Shown: positions 63,072-64,000 of the stretch, in pieces
Layout: every line of letters begins with the position of its first letter
Numbering within the stretch: the first letter of the stretch is position 1
From: Prorocentrum cordatum
Taxonomy: Eukaryota > Sar > Dinophyceae > Prorocentrales > Prorocentraceae
Assembly: GCA_963575745.1 (NCBI GenBank)
Contig: CAUYUJ010016299.1
Coordinates: forward strand, 1-64,000
Direction of reading: 5' to 3'
Length of the DNA stretch: 64,000 nt
Notes under the pieces: model-generated
Seen by the model: only the letters and a program-made list of their open reading frames with translations
The model's database searches: none
What the model was told of the DNA's origin: nothing
Made by a program: the position numbers and the translations under genes

Positions 63072-64000
63072 TTAATCCCCATTCAGACTGCACGGTCCTG
63101 ACGCAAGATACCCCCACTTCCGAAACACCATTCTTTCGAAGCGCGCCCTGTGCGTCGTCGCAGCAATGGACGCGATCACACCATTCATTGACTCATCAAT
63201 GTAGGTGTGGTAGAAGTGCGGTGAACCTTTTACACGTATCATCTCAGTGAGATGTCTAAATAAATGGTGTTTCGGCAGCATTGGTACGCCTCCTAACTCA
63301 GCCAAATTGCAATGCATTGCTGCGAACGCTTCCAAATCATCACACACATTAGGCGGTACTTTGCGAGGTTGCTTCTCCAGAAGATCGCACCACTTCTCTA
63401 AAGCAAGGCCAGCCTGAAGCAACGTGTTTGATTTCTCTCTGTCTGCACATTTTCCAATGAACTTGCCCAGCAACCAAACAGAAAAGAAGAATAACCACTT
63501 CGTCTCTGCGGCCTTCGTGCTGATCGTCGGGGAATGTTTTTCGCCGATCATCCCGTGGGTGATGTTTCCCACTCGTGTCAATTGACTCTCAGTGATCCCC
63601 CGCCGATCCCTCTCTTGTGGGTATCAGTCCACCAACAGAATCATGATGTTTTGGAGGCCGATAGAAACCAGATCGTCCTGAGTGGTCGCCCGAAGATCGA
63701 ACACGTTGTTTAGTAACAGCAGCCAGAAAACACTGCCAACATAGACCTTCATGATTCCAAGGTGGATGCAATGCATCTCGTCGATGCTGAATGTCGTAAG
63801 ATGGATTCCCAACGACGCATCGAGCAATGGATTACGATGATACACCCGCGCATTCTCTCGTGGCCTCCAAAAGCACACAAGCTGGGGCTGCGCATCTAGG
63901 CCACTAAGTTTATCAAAGTCCATTGTATCTGTCATTGGCCACGTGGCCACAAGACGATCATTTTTTTTTAAGCCCAGCGCTGGGACGTCATGGGAAAGGG
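63072..64000 (-). pseudogene. Transposase-like protein, second copy (partial, one in-frame TGA)
   Basis: One minus frame from the window edge to the TAA at 63072-63074, broken only by a TGA at 63624-63626. It reads DVPALGLKKNDRLVATWPM, QPQLVCFWRPRENARVYHRN, FSIDEMHCIHLGIMKVYVG, [TGA], YPQERDRRGITESQLTRVGN, HGMIGEKHSPTISTKAAETK, MLPKHHLFRHLTEMIRVKGS, YHTYIDESMNGVIASIAAT and HRARFERMVFRKWG. The order and motifs match the protein at 13816-15877 throughout. At the TGA the paralogue has Trp (YKTWCSQ), so a TGG-to-TGA change is the simplest explanation. The N-terminal half lies beyond the window. Confidence 0.7.

Overview
The window looks like nuclear DNA of a dinoflagellate. The evidence is two relics of the dinoflagellate spliced leader (13796-13814 and 36784-36804), three retroelement types with gag and reverse-transcriptase features I associate with dinoflagellate genomes, a GT-AG intron inside one coding sequence, GC-rich unique DNA, and very heavy simple-sequence content. 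It is almost entirely accessory sequence: mobile elements nested in each other, with only a few scraps that resemble host genes. One assembly gap of exactly 100 N lies at 19913-20012. Families were recognised by eye; no database search was possible.

Layout. 1-3455: an 89-bp minisatellite, a dispersed repeat, triplet microsatellites and a palindrome-rich patch. 3560-4995 and 19065-19912 (+): two halves of one decayed retroelement (gag, then the start of the reverse transcriptase), split by a 14-kb insertion. 4996-19064: that insertion, bounded by 36-bp inverted repeats. All recognisable genes inside it are on the + strand: an Ala/Pro-rich ORF, a two-exon 481-residue novel protein (7699-9394), a second novel multi-exon protein (about 9871-11570) and a transposase-like protein (13816-15877) preceded by a spliced-leader relic. 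Long inverted arms (6919-7415 and 12930-13664) enclose the two novel genes. Four arrays of the 11-bp minisatellite GGGAAGTTTGC were seen, all inside this insertion.

20013-26640: CAT and TCC microsatellites, two more copies of the dispersed repeat, and a decayed LINE-type reverse transcriptase (-). 26641-36613 (-): an LTR element of Ty1/copia type with 248-249 bp LTRs, an initiator-Met-like primer site, gag and RT/RNase H remains. A + strand gene of unknown function (about 30380-32650) lies inside it, between AGCTAAT-rich blocks. 36614-45865: a second spliced-leader relic, an IFT172-like exon, CATA-type arrays, a 152-bp tandem repeat and a satellite built on TCTTGGGGCC.

45866-52648 (-): the best-preserved element, a DIRS-order (PAT/Ngaro-like) retroelement with split direct repeats in the order A1-ORFs-B1-A2-B2. 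It encodes gag, RT, RNase H, tyrosine recombinase and a methyltransferase-like domain. It sits in a CATA-type array and has the TCTTGGGGCC satellite on both sides. 52731-58560: more of that satellite, an array of GGTTCGTGCA modules ending in an inverted copy, a small two-exon gene fragment (-), purine/pyrimidine microsatellites and a foldback. 59330-62450 (-): an unknown multi-exon gene. 63072-64000 (-): a paralogue of the 13.8-kb transposase with one in-frame TGA, running off the window.
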